Assembly (NCBI GenBank): GCA_965279135.1
Contig: OZ257133.1
Coordinates: forward strand, 248,001-312,000
Direction of reading: 5' to 3'
DNA length: 64,000 nucleotides
Source of the DNA: Croceimicrobium sp965279135
GTDB lineage: Bacteria; Bacteroidota; Bacteroidia; Flavobacteriales; Schleiferiaceae
A program made the translations under genes and the position numbers. Under the pieces are notes generated by a model. It was not told the DNA's origin. It saw only the letters and a list, made by a program, of their open reading frames with translations, and searched no databases. Positions 1 through 10,800 of the stretch are shown here, piece after piece (positions within the stretch are counted from its first letter, which is position 1; each line of letters begins with the position of its first letter).

Positions 1-1
1 G

Positions 2-3000
2 CTTTTTAAAACTGGAGAAAGCGATCCAATTAGCACTTCAGATGACCTTAGTGCCGAAACAAAGTCTTATGTTTTTAATAATTCCCAAATTGTTAAGGAT
101 TCAAGCTTTACAGTGCAAATCCGCGCCCATGATGGTGCCAGTACTAGTCCCTGGAGTGAGCCCTATTCGGTCTGCGTAAACGATCTACCTCAGGTTCAAA
201 ACGTAATGGCGAGGGTAACGGAGGATAATAATGTTACGGTGAGCTGGGATGCGGTTACTGGCGTAAACGGAATTACATATACCGTGGAGCTTAAGGGTCC
301 AAAAGAGATTCCAAATAAGACTGGTGTTACAGATAATTCGGTGGTATTTGAAGCCTCTGAAACTCATGTGGTAAAGGATGAGGTTTATCAGGCTACTGTT
401 TTAGCAACGAAAGGGGACGAGACCAGTTGTCCCAGTTTGCAAACCCCTAATACAGAGGTTACTATTGGTAAAGTGACTCCTAATCCTAATAACCCTGGTA
501 GTAGTACGGTATCGGATCCGGTAACGGTTTCGGATGGTTCTTATGCCTATTCGCATGTTGATATGCAAGTAGCTTCGCCCTTTCCTCTGCAGTTCATCAC
601 CTACTACAATACGGTAACTCCCATTCCTTCCGAAAACCCTGTATATACAGGCAATCCGATGGGCTTGAGATGGAATCATAATTATAACACCCGCATTGTA
701 ACGAATACCGAGGAGAAAAAACTCTATGTGATATGGGGTAGCGGGAAGGTCTTTGCCTACACCATCCCCAATTCCATTACCGGTAATTACCCTCCTGAAG
801 GTATTCCAGACGGTTCATCTTTAGTTTTCGATGCGACCAGCACCTATATTCTCACCACCAAACAGCAAGAGATTTTAAAATTCAATAGCTCTGGGGTTCT
901 TCAAAGTATTGAGTCAAGTGCCGGAAACCTTCATAGCCTAAGCTATAGTGGATCCAAATTGGATAAAGTGGAAGATTCTGCCAGTGGCCGGAGTTTCAGT
1001 TTTGATTATGATGGAGATAATATCAAGTCGGTAACCGATAATTCCGGTCGTAAGATTTCCTATGCTTATAGCGATGGTAAGCTCACCACATTTACGGATG
1101 TGATGAATAAAACCATCGTTTTCACCTATGATGATTCTTCCTTAATGGAGACCATCACAAATCAGAATGATATTTTAATTCTGAAAAATGTGTATTCCGA
1201 TGCCAAAGTGGTGAAACAGTATGATGGTGTAGCGCTATCACTTCCTGCGGCGGATCAGTATTATACTGGCTTTGATTATAGCGAGAGCGAAGAGGATGGC
1301 GTTGAATATGTGACTTGCACTGTAACAGATCGCGAAGGAAATACATCCACTTATAAATCAGTAAAGGCCAATGGAAATACCGTTTCTGAGATTTATGATT
1401 TAGGAGATGGCAATGAACGCAATATTAGTCGCGTATTTGATGGATTTAATAATGTACTTACGGAGATTGTCTACGAAGGCCCAACTGCCGATTTTGAGCA
1501 GGGTAAAGGGAATAAGACTACTTATGTATATGATGGGGCCAACAACGTCATCAGCAAAACCAATCCTATTGGTCAAATTGAATCCTCTACCTATAATGAC
1601 CAAAATCTCCTGCTCACCCATACTGATGTATTAGGAAATACCACCAGCTACGCTTATACAGGAAACCTCCTAAAAGAGATTACCAATCCTCTAAACCAGA
1701 AAGTCAGCCTTACTTATGAAGATGGTAGTATTAAAGGCCTTGTGAAAACCTTTACCGACTTCAATGGTAACACCACCACCTTTAGTTATGATGCCAATGC
1801 CAATATATCTAAGGTAACTTCTCCGTTGGGGAACATCATTGACATCAATTCCTACGATGACCTTGGAAGAAAGCTGCAAGAGGAAAATCAGGATTCTGGC
1901 GGTACCCTAATGTTTACTAGAAAATACTCCTACTGGGATTCCGATAGTTTAAAAACAAGAGAGGAGTTTCAAGCAGGTCAGCCTTCTGCCGATGCCTATA
2001 AATATCAATATGAATATGATGGTATAGAACAACTTACTCAGGAGACAGATCCTCTTAATCAGGTTACCACTTATACTTACAATAAGAATGATCTGTTAGA
2101 GAGCCGCTCCTATCAGGAGTTTCAATCAAACACAGTAAGCACCCAATATCAATATGATAAGAATGACCATCTAAAAAAGGTGCTTAACAACAGCGAGATC
2201 AGCTCGCAATATGAGTACGATATTTTCGACCGCTTGAAGAAGTATACTGATCCGATGGGTGAAGTTTACACAAATACCTATGTGGAAACAGCCTCAGGTT
2301 CCTCTTACAATGAGGCCATTACCGAAGTATTCCCTAAACTAGATTCTGATCCCGATAATACCTATCAAACTGTAAATACTTATGATGGAGCAGGTCGTTT
2401 AATCTCGGCTTTCGATAAGGGTGCGTCTGCCGCAACCAGCATCGCTTATAGTCAAAGACAAGACCCCGATGGCAGCACCCAGCAACTTATAATCACCCAA
2501 ACCTTACCACCAGAAAATGAAGGTGATGATCCTTATACCACAGAAAGCATATTTGATGCACTGGGACGTATTGTTTCCTATAAAGATGAAGCGGGCAACA
2601 TAACTACCACGGCCTATACACTTAAGGAGGATACGGATTCGGGAACCTATTTAAGTGTAGAAACGCAGACCGATCCTGAGGGTAATCAGTATATCAAAAC
2701 CTATGATGCTGAGAATAGAATACAAGAAATATTCCGAGGGGATGATAGTTTGAGCCAGAGCCAGCAAATTGCTTATGATGCTATCAGCCGTATTACCCAA
2801 GTTACCAATGCAGATCAGGTTACGAAATATACTTATGCCTATGATGCTGATACGAAAGGCATCGCAATTAGTATAGGTAAGCCAGGAAATGATGAAGCGC
2901 AATCCGTGCAAATTTTCAATGCCTTAAGCAAAAGAATTAGGGATACTGATGCGCTTGGGAAATCCCGTAGCTGGGAATATGCACCATGGGGTAGTATTTC

Positions 3001-4834
3001 AAAATATACCAATGCTAATGCGCAAGCACTAAGTTTCAGTTTCGATAGTGCAGCTCGATTCTATAAAACCACGCTTCCTAATGGAACGGATTATATAGAG
3101 CATACTCTGGATAAGAATGGAAATCGCTTAAGCACAGCGACCAACACTACGGTTAATATCACCAGGACCTTTGATAATTGGAACCGCCTACTCAGCCGTA
3201 CCAATGCTCAAAGTAAGGCATTGGCCTATGAATATTTTCCAAGCAATCAAATTAAAACCATAACCTATCCAGATGGTACTAGCAAAGTCAATTATGCCTA
3301 TAATGGACTGAATCGTTTGGCTACCGTGACGGATTGGAATGCCAAAGAAACCGCTTATACTTATTGGCCTACTGGACAAACCAAACAGAGCACTTTTGCC
3401 AATTCAACCGTTTGCAATACATCCTTTAACAAAGCAGGAGGTTTAACGGGTATTGAGTACCTAAAGGATACTGCAATCTTATCGCAAGTGAATATTACCG
3501 AGATTGATGCTCTGGGTAATCGCAAGGCAGCCAATTTGGTACTGCCGCTTTCTCCGAATTTCCCCTCAAAGCAATTAACCCTGGTTTACAATGCCGCCAA
3601 TGAAATGAGCAATTTCGATGGTGATGATCTTACTTACGATGATAATGGCAATCTTTTAAAATTCCCAGATGCTTCTGGCTTGAAGGACATGACCTATAAT
3701 GAGTTTGATCAGGTCACGGCATTGGGAGACGATACTTATACTTATGACGATGATGGTATGAGGGAGTCCCGTACCATTGGCGGAACACAGGAGTTTTTCG
3801 TGCAGGATGTTCAGGCATATCAAAGTCCGATGTATGAAATGGCAGATGAGCAGAGATCATTGGATGCTAGCTTAGATATATTGGACCTATTTGGCAATGA
3901 AGTCTTAGAGCCAGCTTATGGTGCGAAGGATACGATCGTGCCTCTTCAGCAGGCTTTAAATAGAATGCTGGAAATCACTAATGCAGATGGCGATACGCAG
4001 TACCGTTATGTTTATGGCCATGGCTTGATCAGTCAGGAAGATAGCTCAGGAAATGTTCTAAACTATCTCTACGACGCTAATGGCAGTACCATCGCCAGAA
4101 CTGATGGCGATGGAGCCATCCAGGATCGTTATGCCTATACGCCTTATGGTCTCGTAAAAGGATTAGACGCCAATACCTATAATCCATTCCTTTATAATGG
4201 CAGGGACGGAGTAATAGACGATGGTAATGGTTTGAATTATATGCGAGCTCGTTATTACGCTCCAACCATGTTGCGATTCGTTCAACGAGATTATCTCTTT
4301 GGGACTGTTTATGATCCCCAAACTCAAAATCACTATAGCTATGCTTCCAATAATCCAGCCTCTCATATAGATCCTCTAGGATTATCTACGGCTCGAGATG
4401 TGGCCATTGGCGTAGTGGGAGGAATTATTGGCTTAGGTGCTGGACTGGCTATTACTGGGTATATCCTCGGTGGAGGTGGCACCAGTTTCGGACCTGCAAT
4501 TGGGGGAGGCATAGGTAGTCGTATTTCTGGCGGCTTGGGGAGATTGTTTAGTCGTGGTGGTAGATATACTCGGTTAAAAACTGACGCACCTAACGGAAAC
4601 ACAGGAACTGGCGGAAACACAGGTCCCGGTGGATCTTCAGGTTCAAGCCCTGCACCAGGAACTAGCCCTCCTCCTTCTCCACGCCCAAATATGTTAACTC
4701 CAGGAACCTCTTGGATTACAGAATCTGGCACAACAATGACCTATCGTGGACCAGCTGTGGAGATGCAACCAATGGGGTTGAGTGCGGCTCAGAATGGCGG
4801 AGCGGCCATGGTACGAACTGCCTCCTTTCTCTAA
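2..4834 (+). CDS. RHS/YD-repeat surface protein, 5'-truncated by window edge
   Basis: The frame is open from base 2, so the true start lies upstream; the first in-window start-like codon (GTG at 113) is inside the gene. Order of parts: a fibronectin-III-like segment (about 190-470), an RHS N-terminal module with SDPVTVSDGSYAYSHVDMQ (about 515-600), more than twenty YD repeats of the G-x-x-x-x-Y-x-Y-D type, an RHS core ending (YDANGSTIARTDGDG, RYAYTPYG, LNYMRARYYAP, SNNPASHIDPLG at 4065-4380), then a 150-residue variable tail. The tail starts with a glycine-rich hydrophobic stretch and continues as a Gly/Pro/Ser linker with no catalytic motif I can see. RHS proteins form a cage around a C-terminal toxin or adhesin tip. 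A short non-enzymatic tail suggests a structural or degraded tip. A second RHS gene follows after 30 bases. Confidence 0.9.
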   Translation, partial: LFKTGESDPISTSDDLSAETKSYVFNNSQIVKDSSFTVQIRAHDGASTSPWSEPYSVCVNDLPQVQNVMARVTEDNNVTVSWDAVTGVNGITYTVELKGPKEIPNKTGVTDNSVVFEASETHVVKDEVYQATVLATKGDETSCPSLQTPNTEVTIGKVTPNPNNPGSSTVSDPVTVSDGSYAYSHVDMQVASPFPLQFITYYNTVTPIPSENPVYTGNPMGLRWNHNYNTRIVTNTEEKKLYVIWGSGKVFAYTIPNSITGNYPPEGIPDGSSLVFDATSTYILTTKQQEILKFNSSGVLQSIESSAGNLHSLSYSGSKLDKVEDSASGRSFSFDYDGDNIKSVTDNSGRKISYAYSDGKLTTFTDVMNKTIVFTYDDSSLMETITNQNDILILKNVYSDAKVVKQYDGVALSLPAADQYYTGFDYSESEEDGVEYVTCTVTDREGNTSTYKSVKANGNTVSEIYDLGDGNERNISRVFDGFNNVLTEIVYEGPTADFEQGKGNKTTYVYDGANNVISKTNPIGQIESSTYNDQNLLLTHTDVLGNTTSYAYTGNLLKEITNPLNQKVSLTYEDGSIKGLVKTFTDFNGNTTTFSYDANANISKVTSPLGNIIDINSYDDLGRKLQEENQDSGGTLMFTRKYSYWDSDSLKTREEFQAGQPSADAYKYQYEYDGIEQLTQETDPLNQVTTYTYNKNDLLESRSYQEFQSNTVSTQYQYDKNDHLKKVLNNSEISSQYEYDIFDRLKKYTDPMGEVYTNTYVETASGSSYNEAITEVFPKLDSDPDNTYQTVNTYDGAGRLISAFDKGASAATSIAYSQRQDPDGSTQQLIITQTLPPENEGDDPYTTESIFDALGRIVSYKDEAGNITTTAYTLKEDTDSGTYLSVETQTDPEGNQYIKTYDAENRIQEIFRGDDSLSQSQQIAYDAISRITQVTNADQVTKYTYAYDADTKGIAISIGKPGNDEAQSVQIFNALSKRIRDTDALGKSRSWEYAPWGSISKYTNANAQALSFSFDSAARFYKTTLPNGTDYIEHTLDKNGNRLSTATNTTVNITRTFDNWNRLLSRTNAQSKALAYEYFPSNQIKTITYPDGTSKVNYAYNGLNRLATVTDWNAKETAYTYWPTGQTKQSTFANSTVCNTSFNKAGGLTGIEYLKDTAILSQVNITEIDALGNRKAANLVLPLSPNFPSKQLTLVYNAANEMSNFDGDDLTYDDNGNLLKFPDASGLKDMTYNEFDQVTALGDDTYTYDDDGMRESRTIGGTQEFFVQDVQAYQSPMYEMADEQRSLDASLDILDLFGNEVLEPAYGAKDTIVPLQQALNRMLEITNADGDTQYRYVYGHGLISQEDSSGNVLNYLYDANGSTIARTDGDGAIQDRYAYTPYGLVKGLDANTYNPFLYNGRDGVIDDGNGLNYMRARYYAPTMLRFVQRDYLFGTVYDPQTQNHYSYASNNPASHIDPLGLSTARDVAIGVVGGIIGLGAGLAITGYILGGGGTSFGPAIGGGIGSRISGGLGRLFSRGGRYTRLKTDAPNGNTGTGGNTGPGGSSGSSPAPGTSPPPSPRPNMLTPGTSWITESGTTMTYRGPAVEMQPMGLSAAQNGGAAMVRTASFL

Positions 4835-4864
4835 TTGCAATTTCTTTAAAAACATTTCCAGGAT

Positions 4865-7800
4865 ATGATTACTCCAAACGATATCGAGAATAGTGTAGAC
4901 CTGTATTCAGGGCAGGTTCAAATACCTATAAACCTAGCGCAATTGCAAGGTCGAAACGGTTTAAACTATAATCTAAATGCCTATTATAATAGTCAGGTGT
5001 TGGAGCAAGCCAGCTCCTGGAATTTAAGTCAGCCAACTGGAGTTTTAGGTTTAGGTTGGACCCTCCCCTTCGAAGGGATTTTCAAAATAATGGATCACTC
5101 TTCGGATATCGCAGCGGCTAAATTCTACCTGTCTGGAAGCCTTGGAAATACTCCCTTGGTTTGCACCAGCTCCTCTAAAGAAGGGGAGTATGATTTTGGG
5201 GCTGAATCCTATGCTTTCTGGAAGATTACCTTTAATGAATTGGCCCAGCAGTGGACCATCATTGATGAGAATGGCAATACCTATATCTACGGCGTCGCAA
5301 ACAGCGGTCGAAATACCGTACAATGGGGAGTAAGCTGGGAGAATTGGATCGACAGTAGTAACGATACTAGCGAACAGAGCCGATTGGCGATAGCCTGGAA
5401 TCTCAATAAAATATCCAATCGTTTTGACGATGAATTGATTTTTAGCTACAGCAAGACTGATTTTGCTGTTTCCTCTTCATCTGGTTTGGAGTACACCCAA
5501 GCCAGCTATTTATCTTCCGTGCAAAATGCTTTAGGGCAGAAAATTGTCCTTAGCTACAAGGATAAGAGTGCCGATGAGTATCAGGATCCGCATACAAATC
5601 CTACAGCTCCTAATGCTTATCAGGATCGCTTTGAGACAAAATATCTGGATCTCATTGAGGTTCTGGCAGCTGATGCCTCTATGATGTATAGAATCAACCT
5701 GGGCTATTCAAGCTCGATGTTGGGCAGTGGAAGCTTGAGCAAGCGATTGTTAAGTGATATAACCAGATTGTCCTCCAAAAAGAGAATCTTACCCGGTAAT
5801 AAGTTTAGCTATTGTGACGATTCTGATGGCGTGAGCGCTACAAATCCATACAGCGCCACAAATCATGCTCTTTACGGAGCTCTTAAAAGCATCACCTTCC
5901 CAGATGGAGGAACGGTAAGCTATCAGTATTCGCAAATAAATCCGGCTTATTCTGAACGTAAAATGACTTTGGAAAAGCCCAGTAAAGAAGGGGTGAGCTA
6001 TTCAGATCCAAAATTTTACTTCGAAGATTCCTATACGCTTGCCACCTGGAAAGGCGATGACAACACCTTCTCCTTGCAGGCCTATAACTGGGATGGGAGA
6101 TGGCTACACCGAGATCTGGGCACTTTTGCCCTTAGTGCCGATGCTTATGCCGAGTTCAAAATTTATCTGCAAAAAGAGTTTTTTGCATTCTATGCTTCCG
6201 GTAAGCTTTACGCTTTATATCAAAACACCGCTCAGGCAGGTGAATGGATTTTTCCTGAAATATTGGGTGGAGCAGTTCCGGATAATTATTTCAGTCCAGC
6301 ATTTGATGGAGATGTCCAGTATATGGCTTGCGCCGACAGCTTTGCGGCCATTGTTGGTGTTAATGCTGGGAAGCTGGTCCTCTACCAATATTATTGGAAC
6401 GGAAGTTCCTGGAAGGCCCAGGACGCGGTAAATATTGCTACCGTAAGCAGTCCGCAATTCGGCATTTGTGCATTGCAGAATCAGGTTTTCGTAATGTCCT
6501 GGGAGTCGGGCGGAGACCCAATTGTCTATCAAAGTAGAATTGACTTACAAGGAAGCTTTCAATCCAAGCAATATTCCATCAGCGGCTTGCGCTTGAGCGG
6601 TGTACAATCACTTAGCCTTAATGCGGGCAAAACCTTTGTAGTTTACACTTTCCAAAGCGCAGCCGGTGCTCGCTTTAAGGCTCAATACGGAGCATTTTGG
6701 ACCAATGCCGAGCAGAGTAAATTGAGCACGGCTACCTGGGAAACAGTATATGAAGAAAGCCTGGCCGCATTGCCAATTGCAAATGTTCAGGGAAGCCTGG
6801 TGGTCATCAATCAATACACCTATCGTTTTAATGGCAGCGAATGGATAAGCTTTGATAGTAGTAGTATTTCCTATAGCAATCAAACTAGTTTGGACAATAC
6901 CCAGGTGGGTGTCGATCGAATTTTAAGGAAGATCACCACTTCAGAATCTACTCCTTATGTCTACGATTTATTGGAGTTCGATCCCAATACGGGCTCCTGG
7001 GGAAGTACTGCTCAAGTGAAAGAAACATCGGATAATGAGAATCTTCTTTTGGCCGCCGCCAGAACGGATTCTTCTACTAGCATATTCGCAGTGGTGGCGA
7101 ATAAGCTTTATACGGTAGCGGCGGATGGAACCTGGTCTTCGTCTTTTACAATTCCCGACACTATTACCGCGGCGGATCTTCCCACGGTGCAACTTATAGA
7201 TCAAAACCTGCTGGCTTATCAAGTTAATACTGGTGAAGCCTCTCAGAAAACCGTGATTTACCCCTTGAAAAATGGAGCTCCGGAAAATTCGGATGCACCA
7301 ATAGATCTTAGTGGGGAACAGATCTATAATGCGAGCCTCGGACAGGGTGGCCTATTTGGAAGAAAATCATTCATAAGCTTTACCGGAACTTTTGAGGCGG
7401 CAGATTCGGCGCTTAGTCTTTATAGACCCCTCCGTGGGGCCGTGGATGGAAAACAGAATTGCTATGCTGTTACCCTGGTTCAATCCGACAATGGATATAC
7501 GCCCACTGATAATATTTACGCGGTCTTTAACAAGACCATCGCTTTTGAGGCTTCCACGGCCATTGCTGCATATGGGGGCTATGGAGTTCAGTTCAATAAG
7601 GTAACTCAGGTTCCGGGTAGCGATTCCGCTACAAACACGCCTAATGGAACCATTGATAACTATTTCTTTAATGGTATAGCTAGTGCATTTGGAGAAGCAC
7701 CTTCGCAACCTTATCCAACTGCGACTGCCTACACTAATGCTCCTAGCTTCTATTCTTTAATTAAAGGAAGTCCTTATATCATAAATATAAATGCCTTCAC

Positions 7801-10800
7801 CACGGAATTAGTCTTACAATCTCAAAATGTAGACTATTTATGGATCACAGGCGTCCAATTGGGTACCAGGGGCTATGGATATTATTCGCGTAAAAAGCAG
7901 GAGGTAAATTTGGTGGAAGGAGTACAGCAAACTAAGCAATTCAGCTATGATGTTAATACCGGCTTTACCACCAAGAGTTTAAGTACCAATTATAATGGGG
8001 CCGGAGAAACTGAAAACTGGATCGAAGAATACACCTATTTCTACCAGCAGTATGATACTAGTCGCAGCTTAAATATTCTTTCTCCTATAATTGAAATCAA
8101 AAGGTCCACCGAAAATGTGACCCAATCGCAAACCACCGTAACCAGTATTCAAATTACAACCTGGAAAGGCGATTGGGGCTATGGATCCACGCAATGGAAT
8201 AGCTATAAAAACTATGAAGCTCAAAAAGGAGATCCATCTACTTTCAACAGTTGGCAGCCGACCGATCCTGCGCCTTCCAGCGACTGGTTAAATACCAATA
8301 CGGTGGTTTCCAGAAATGCCTATGGACTTCTTAAGGAGGAAAGCAATGTGGATGGAATTACCTCTTCGGTAATCCGCGATAAAAAGGCATTTTTAGAAGT
8401 AGCTACCTGCTTCAATGCGAGTAATAATTCGGCAGAATTCTCCTATTTGGATTTTGAGCCTTATGCTGAATTGGATGGTTGGAACTATAGTCCGAGCAGC
8501 ATTTCACTTTCCAGTCAGATTACGACTGATGATTACAATACAGGTACCCAATGCCTGGTCTTGGCACCCAACAGCACCAGCAAACAGGGACCAGTACAAA
8601 ATTTGGAGCCAGCCTCGCAACAGGCGAGCTATGTTTTTGGCACCTGGGCTAAGGTTGAAGGCGATTTCGACGGAGCTAATGGAAAAGCGCAATGGGAGAT
8701 CAACGTTTACAATGGGGCTACCAAGGTTGGCGATCCGATACTAATTGATTTTTCAGATTCCAAAGGGAAATGGTCATACTATCAAACCATTATTGATTTG
8801 GTGGCTATTCGCAATGCGGCCGGCTTATCGGAGGATACTAAGCTTTCCATCGATTTGCAAGCCTATAATGAAAACTCAGATGATGCCAAGGCTTGGGTGG
8901 ATAATTTGCGCATTAGTCCTTTAATTTCAAGATTTGGAGCTTCGGTTTACGATCCGGTTCGCTGGCGTCCAACGGCAGCCCTGGATCATACCGGACAAGT
9001 AAGCCAGATGATTTACAATAACTTGGATCTGGTGGTGGCTAATATTGGACCTGATGAAAGGGTTAACGGGGTGAACCTCATTTCCTACTCTCGAATGCTA
9101 ATGCAAGATGATCAGTTTATTCCGGAACATCCTAACAGCGTTATGAAATTGGCCACCTCCAGTACAAGTTATTTCTACGATTTCCATAATGTGGAATCAG
9201 GAGATTGGACCTTTAATCCGAGTCTGGATTGGCATATTTCCTCTGGATCTTTGAATTTCTCCCCATCCACGGCAGTCACAGGCTTGGGAGGTACAGCGCA
9301 GATTAGCAAATATGTAAGTACCAATTTCGCTTGTCGCATGGAAGTTCAAAGGAGCACCGAAGGAGATCTAGCCAGCATCTCTCTGGGTAATGGAGACATT
9401 TTCTTCCATTGGAACGAGACTGGGACAGCAGGAGATTCCAGTGGCCAATGGGAACTGGTTCAACTTAATTCGGATGGTAGCACCACGGTAATTCAAAGCA
9501 ATAATAATTTTGGCTTTCGCGAGGACTGGCTCTTTATGATTGTGGATGGCTATGTGATGTGTTACATCGAAGGCATTCAATTATTTAATTATCAGTATAC
9601 GCCGAGTTCCCCGCTACCTGAAGGTTTTGGGAATCTCACTTTAGCGGCCACTCAGGCTTGCTCTTTTGACAATCTTATTTTATTACAGGAACCGCAATTC
9701 AAGGCCAATTTCACCGATGGTTTAGGAAAAGCACTGCAGGATATTGCCCTGGAAGGGAAGGAATCCACCGAAGCCGATGTGGATACACAGGAACAATTAA
9801 TTAGCGGGCAAGGGGTATTGTTGGATTCAATGGGACGCCCTTCAATTATCCGCAACACCATAAAAGGTAAACTTCAGTTTTCAGACGCAGCAGGTGGAGC
9901 AAGCGAAGCAGACGCAGCAGGCGAAGCAGACGCAGCAGGGGAAGCTGATGAAAGTCCGCTCTTGATAGAGGCAGATCAAAACACCTATATATACAGTTCA
10001 AGCGGAGCTAAGGAGACCATCGATCAATATGTGGATGGTAACTCAGGAACTATAGATTATACCAGTAATTCCTATGAAACCAGTCCTCTGTCAAGAATTA
10101 CTAAAATTGAAAGGCCTAGAGCTACTTCAGATTCAGTAGAAAATTTCACTACGAGCATCAGCTACGAGAGTGTGAGCTCTATTCCAAGCAGTGCAAGAGT
10201 AAGTGAAGAGGATACCTATAAATATCTTCAAAGGCAGAGCAGAAGTGTTTTAAGTATTTCTAAAACAGGAGACACCATTACTCAATCAAGGACTGAGGTT
10301 AAAGATTTGCAGGGAAATTTATTGGCGGAACTTGAAGGTGCAGGAGATCAGGTGCGATTTACTGGTTATAATTATGATGCATTTGGCAATCTGACCGAGA
10401 TTTTATTACCTAATTTCACAAATCCTCCTGCTAATTCTGACGCTACTACTTGGATACAGCGGAACGCGTATTCTTTTAACCGCCTTTTGACTCAATCAGT
10501 TAAACCAGATTCAGGGTCTGTGAAATATGCCTATGATTCGGCGAAGCGATTGCGTTTTAAGATGGATGCAGTAGGTTCGGCTTTATCTCCTCAACGTATA
10601 GTCTATTTTAAATATGACGTTTTAGGGCGCGTAATTGAAGAAGGGTATGTGCAATCTGCAGACTATCCCTGGGGTAGCACCCTTGCAGGTAAACTGAATA
10701 CCCCGGCCTTTCCCATTACCGACAGCTCCGAATCTTCCGATCCTAACTATGCCGCTGGCAAATGGAAAAAGAAGTACAGTTTTGATACCGATGGAAATGA

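Noticed and set aside
113..115. GTG as start of the first RHS gene
   Set aside because: The frame is open to the window edge, so the gene is cut and not started here.
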